From NCBI GenBank assembly GCA_022606425.2, contig JAHDVF020001598.1:568873-632872 (forward strand): 64,000 nucleotides of DNA, read 5' to 3'. Below, piece by piece: positions 61,530 to 64,000 of this stretch (its first letter is position 1; the number at the start of each line of letters is the position of its first letter). The notes below the pieces were generated by a model, which searched no databases, was not told where the DNA came from, and saw only the letters and a program-made list of their open reading frames with translations. This DNA comes from Lepidostoma basale. Lineage: Eukaryota > Arthropoda > Insecta > Trichoptera > Lepidostomatidae. The translations under genes and the position numbers were made by a program.

Positions 61530-62196
61530 AGGAAATTGAAAATAACTTTGTTTAATCCACTAAGTACACGTTGATTTAATAAAATAATGGTTTTATCACA
61601 AAAACATATCTGTTTAAATTTAATAACACAAAAAGCACTCGCTTCTAAATGTCAAATCACACGCGATACTGAAAACAGGAAATATATCAACTGAAACTTA
61701 AATTTATAACACAGACATATCAAATACATATATATTCACACCTTTTATGAATTCTCATAAAGATTTTACCAGAAATAATGTAAGAAAACCCATAAATTTA
61801 TCGAAATACACTTGATAAACGAGAGCTCATGGTATGGAGGTTAGAGTGAAGATGGAGGTATGCTCCGAAACATGTCGTGTTTTTTAATAATTAGTGGATT
61901 AAACAAAGCTATTTTCAATTTCCTAAGTACACGTTGATTTAATTTAATAATGGTTTTATCACAAAAACACATCTGTTTAAATTTAATAACACAAAAAGCA
62001 CTCACTTCGAAATTTCAAATCACACGTGATACGTGATACTGAAAAAAGGAAATATATCAACTGTAACTTAAATTTATAACACAGACTTATCAAATACATA
62101 TATATTCACACCTTTTATGAATTCTCGTAAAGATTTTACCGGAAATAATTTAAGAAAACCCAAAAATTTATCGAAATACACTTGATAAACGAGAGC
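61530..62196. repeat. 270-bp direct repeat with a central inverted segment
   Basis: Copies at 61560-61826 and 61922-62196 share TAAGTACACGTTGATTTAAT, AATGGTTTTATCACAAAAAC, ACAAAAAGCACTC and ATACACTTGATAAACGAGAGC at over 90 percent by eye. The 95 bases between carry GCTCCGAAACATGTCGTG (PAL-1-like word). AGGAAATTGAAAATAACTTT before copy 1 is inverted as AAAGCTATTTTCAATTTCCT before copy 2. This is neither LTR-like (no TG..CA) nor a simple tandem repeat. Confidence 0.75.
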
Positions 62197-62199
62197 GGC

Positions 62200-62398
62200 C
62201 GGTACGAATTCCTAGGAGACTCAAAGAAGTGCATGGCCTCAACCCAAGTCAAACCATAGACAATATAGAGGATCATTGCGGCTTGATATAATGTCAAGAT
62301 GGCACTGGTTAAGGGATTAATCTATGGAAGATTGTTATATATACAAATTACATCTAGGGTTAGTATCTAATAAATTTTTGTTAGTAGTAAGGAATATG
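62200..62398 (-). other. probable 3' UTR of the RNase H LINE
   Basis: It follows the LINE stop codon and ends where the direct repeat begins (GGCCGGTACGAATTCCTAGG). No poly(A) or short-repeat tail is visible at the boundary, so the true end is uncertain. Confidence 0.4.
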
Positions 62399-64000
62399 TT
62401 ACAGATTTATGTTATTGAGAGTCAGGAATTTTGTTATTATTTTATACAGGTTTTTGTTAGATGAGGAGATGAGAGTGGACATGTTAGTAGGTAAGGATAT
62501 ATTAAGGTCTATAAGGTCTGGAATAAAATTTGGGTATTGTACATTAAACGGGCAGTTGAAGAATATGTGGTCGAGATTTTCCTCTTCGATGCCGCATTCA
62601 CATATGGCAGAGTCTAGAATATGGATTTTGGTAAGATGCGCTCTGTGACAACAGTGACCGATGCGCATTCTACAGATCGAGCTGGTTTCAAATTTATTTA
62701 ATTTTAGTTTGTTATACCAGGGTGTCGACAGGACATCGGGCTGAAGTTCCGAATACATTTTTCCTTTGGACTGACTGGAGATGTTCCAATCATTCTGCCA
62801 TGTGAGCTGCAATTTTTCGCGCATTACAGGGATAAGATCATTGATGGGGATGTGAGTGATATATTTGTCATCACCTGAATGAATTGCCTGTTTAGCTATA
62901 TTGTCTGCTCTTTCATTTCCAGAGATCCCGCTGTGACTCGGGATCCAAGCCAAGGCGATCTCTCTGTCTGAGTCTTGCAACAAGCATAGCGCATGACGAA
63001 TCTCGACGCAGAATTCATCTTCGGGATACTGGGAAGGAGGTTCACGGATTTTTTGCAGGGCGCTCAGGGAATCTGATAAAATAATAATTTTTGTTAAGTT
63101 TTGAGAGATTACATACTTAAGACTCTCCAGGATGGCCACACATTCGGCTGTGAAAACGGAGGCCAATTTGTGTAGTCTGAAAAGTCTTTCGTGGTTGTTA
63201 AATTCACAAAAAAATGCAGCCCCAGTATGAAATTCGGAATTTATTTTGGAACCATCGGTAAAGATAGGTCTCCAGTTGGGCCATTGAGATCTCATGATTC
63301 GGGAATAGTCCCGTTGAGCTTGGATACCAGAGTGAATACCAAATGAAAGTAAGACTGTTGGCATAAACGTATTAATCTTATAAGGGGATCTGTATAGGGG
63401 TAATAAATCTTGGGAGATTAAGCTTGGCTTGTAATATTGATAGGTTTGGAAGCTGTTGACTAATAAGGGAGGGGCTTTGTTTCTCCAGTATGGGGAAGTA
63501 GTGACTTGGAAATTTAGCTTATATAGAATTGTCAAAAGGGGATGGTCGGATATAATAAAACATTTTAGAATAAATTTATCTGCTAGATATTGTCGCCTCA
63601 TATGGAGTGGGGGGTCTGCAGATTCCACCTGCAAGGTATTTATTGGAGAAGAACGCATGGCTCCGATGATAAGTCTAAGGCTTTGGGATTGGATCCGATC
63701 TAATCGTTGAAGATTCTTTTTGGAAGTAGGCTCGATGAGGAAAGACGCATAATCCAAATGGCTACGTATGAGGGCACAGTAAAAAAGTCTTTGAATAGTA
63801 GGGTGTGAACCCCACCAGACACGTGAAACTGCTCGTAGGGTATTGAGCCCTGCTTGACATTTATTGACCACGTGGTTGACATATGCATTCCAGGAGAGGT
63901 TACTGTCTAGGATAACGCCCAAGAATTTTATTTGGTTAAAAACGGGGATGTGAAATTGGTTATACATGATTTTAATTGTGGGAATTTTCCTTTTCCTAGA
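62399..64000 (-). CDS. non-LTR retrotransposon ORF2: RT end plus RNase H (I/Nimb-like)
   Basis: A continuous minus-strand frame of more than 530 codons, open at the window edge (a Met at 63967 is internal, not the start). It starts after the RT palm: IKFLGVILDSNLSWNAYVNH, LRAVSRVWWG, IRSHLDYASFL and RLDRIQSQSLRLIIGAMRSS (thumb). Then an RNase H domain with FTDGSK (D), TAECVAILESL (E), ILSDSLSAL (D) and AWIPSHSGISGNERADNIAK (H, D). The C-terminus has the CECGIEEENLDHIFFNCP zinc-knuckle block. RNase H after the RT places it with the I-group LINEs. No stop in this whole span suggests a recent insertion; the endonuclease and RT catalytic residues lie outside the window. Confidence 0.92.
   Translation of the reverse strand, partial: SRKRKIPTIKIMYNQFHIPVFNQIKFLGVILDSNLSWNAYVNHVVNKCQAGLNTLRAVSRVWWGSHPTIQRLFYCALIRSHLDYASFLIEPTSKKNLQRLDRIQSQSLRLIIGAMRSSPINTLQVESADPPLHMRRQYLADKFILKCFIISDHPLLTILYKLNFQVTTSPYWRNKAPPLLVNSFQTYQYYKPSLISQDLLPLYRSPYKINTFMPTVLLSFGIHSGIQAQRDYSRIMRSQWPNWRPIFTDGSKINSEFHTGAAFFCEFNNHERLFRLHKLASVFTAECVAILESLKYVISQNLTKIIILSDSLSALQKIREPPSQYPEDEFCVEIRHALCLLQDSDREIALAWIPSHSGISGNERADNIAKQAIHSGDDKYITHIPINDLIPVMREKLQLTWQNDWNISSQSKGKMYSELQPDVLSTPWYNKLKLNKFETSSICRMRIGHCCHRAHLTKIHILDSAICECGIEEENLDHIFFNCPFNVQYPNFIPDLIDLNISLPTNMSTLISSSNKNLYKIITKFLTLNNINL

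Noticed and set aside
61560..62196. LTR pair of a retrotransposon
   Set aside because: Only about 95 bases lie between the copies, there is no TG...CA boundary, no primer-binding site and no gag or pol.

Overview
The window is a transposon-rich stretch of an animal nuclear genome, almost certainly an insect and probably a moth or butterfly. The only host gene I recognise is a forkhead gene whose protein start and DNA-binding domain match the FoxB group (Drosophila fd96Ca/fd96Cb). The insect call rests on this gene, the very high load of RTE-type LINE ends, tRNA-derived SINEs, pogo/piggyBac/hAT/mariner remnants, and short words such as TACGAGTA and TAGGTACCTA that I associate with Lepidoptera; the order is inference.

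Layout. 1-27 kb: truncated LINE copies, mostly one family (here RTE-A, about 30 copies across the window), with SINEs, palindromic elements, a DD81E-spaced transposon at 4.9-6.8 kb, a 31-bp minisatellite at 13.3-14.4 kb and a 136-bp array at 16.3-17.7 kb. 27-34 kb: a pogo/Tigger-like element with a nested LINE, then mostly unassigned AT-rich DNA. 34.6-38.7 kb: FoxB on the minus strand, three coding exons giving 255 residues with an EH1-like Groucho motif; both introns hold LINE fragments, and intron 2 also has a TTAA-flanked element and a 40-bp array. Two inverted copies of one TTAA-flanked MITE bracket the gene. 39.6-53 kb: further arrays, two hAT elements with exact 8-bp target duplications, and a perfect 75-bp-arm palindrome. 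53-64 kb: internally deleted pogo-like and piggyBac-like elements, a P-superfamily transposon with a THAP domain broken by one frameshift, and the 3' half of an RNase H-bearing LINE that leaves the window with its frame open.

The elements form a layered record: LINEs inserted in LINEs, in SINEs, in palindromes and in minisatellites, often with readable target-site duplications. The most unusual structure is a palindromic family (PAL-1) carrying the words TTTTCTAGAAG and GCGAAACATGTC. One copy is a perfect palindrome, and at least one tandem array (70 bp, 45 kb) is a direct amplification of its arm; two other arrays carry related words. I see no operon, CRISPR array, authentic tRNA or rRNA gene. 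Family names RTE-A to RTE-J, LINE-M, LINE-N, SINE-1, SINE-2, PAL-1 and PAL-2 are labels made up for this annotation.
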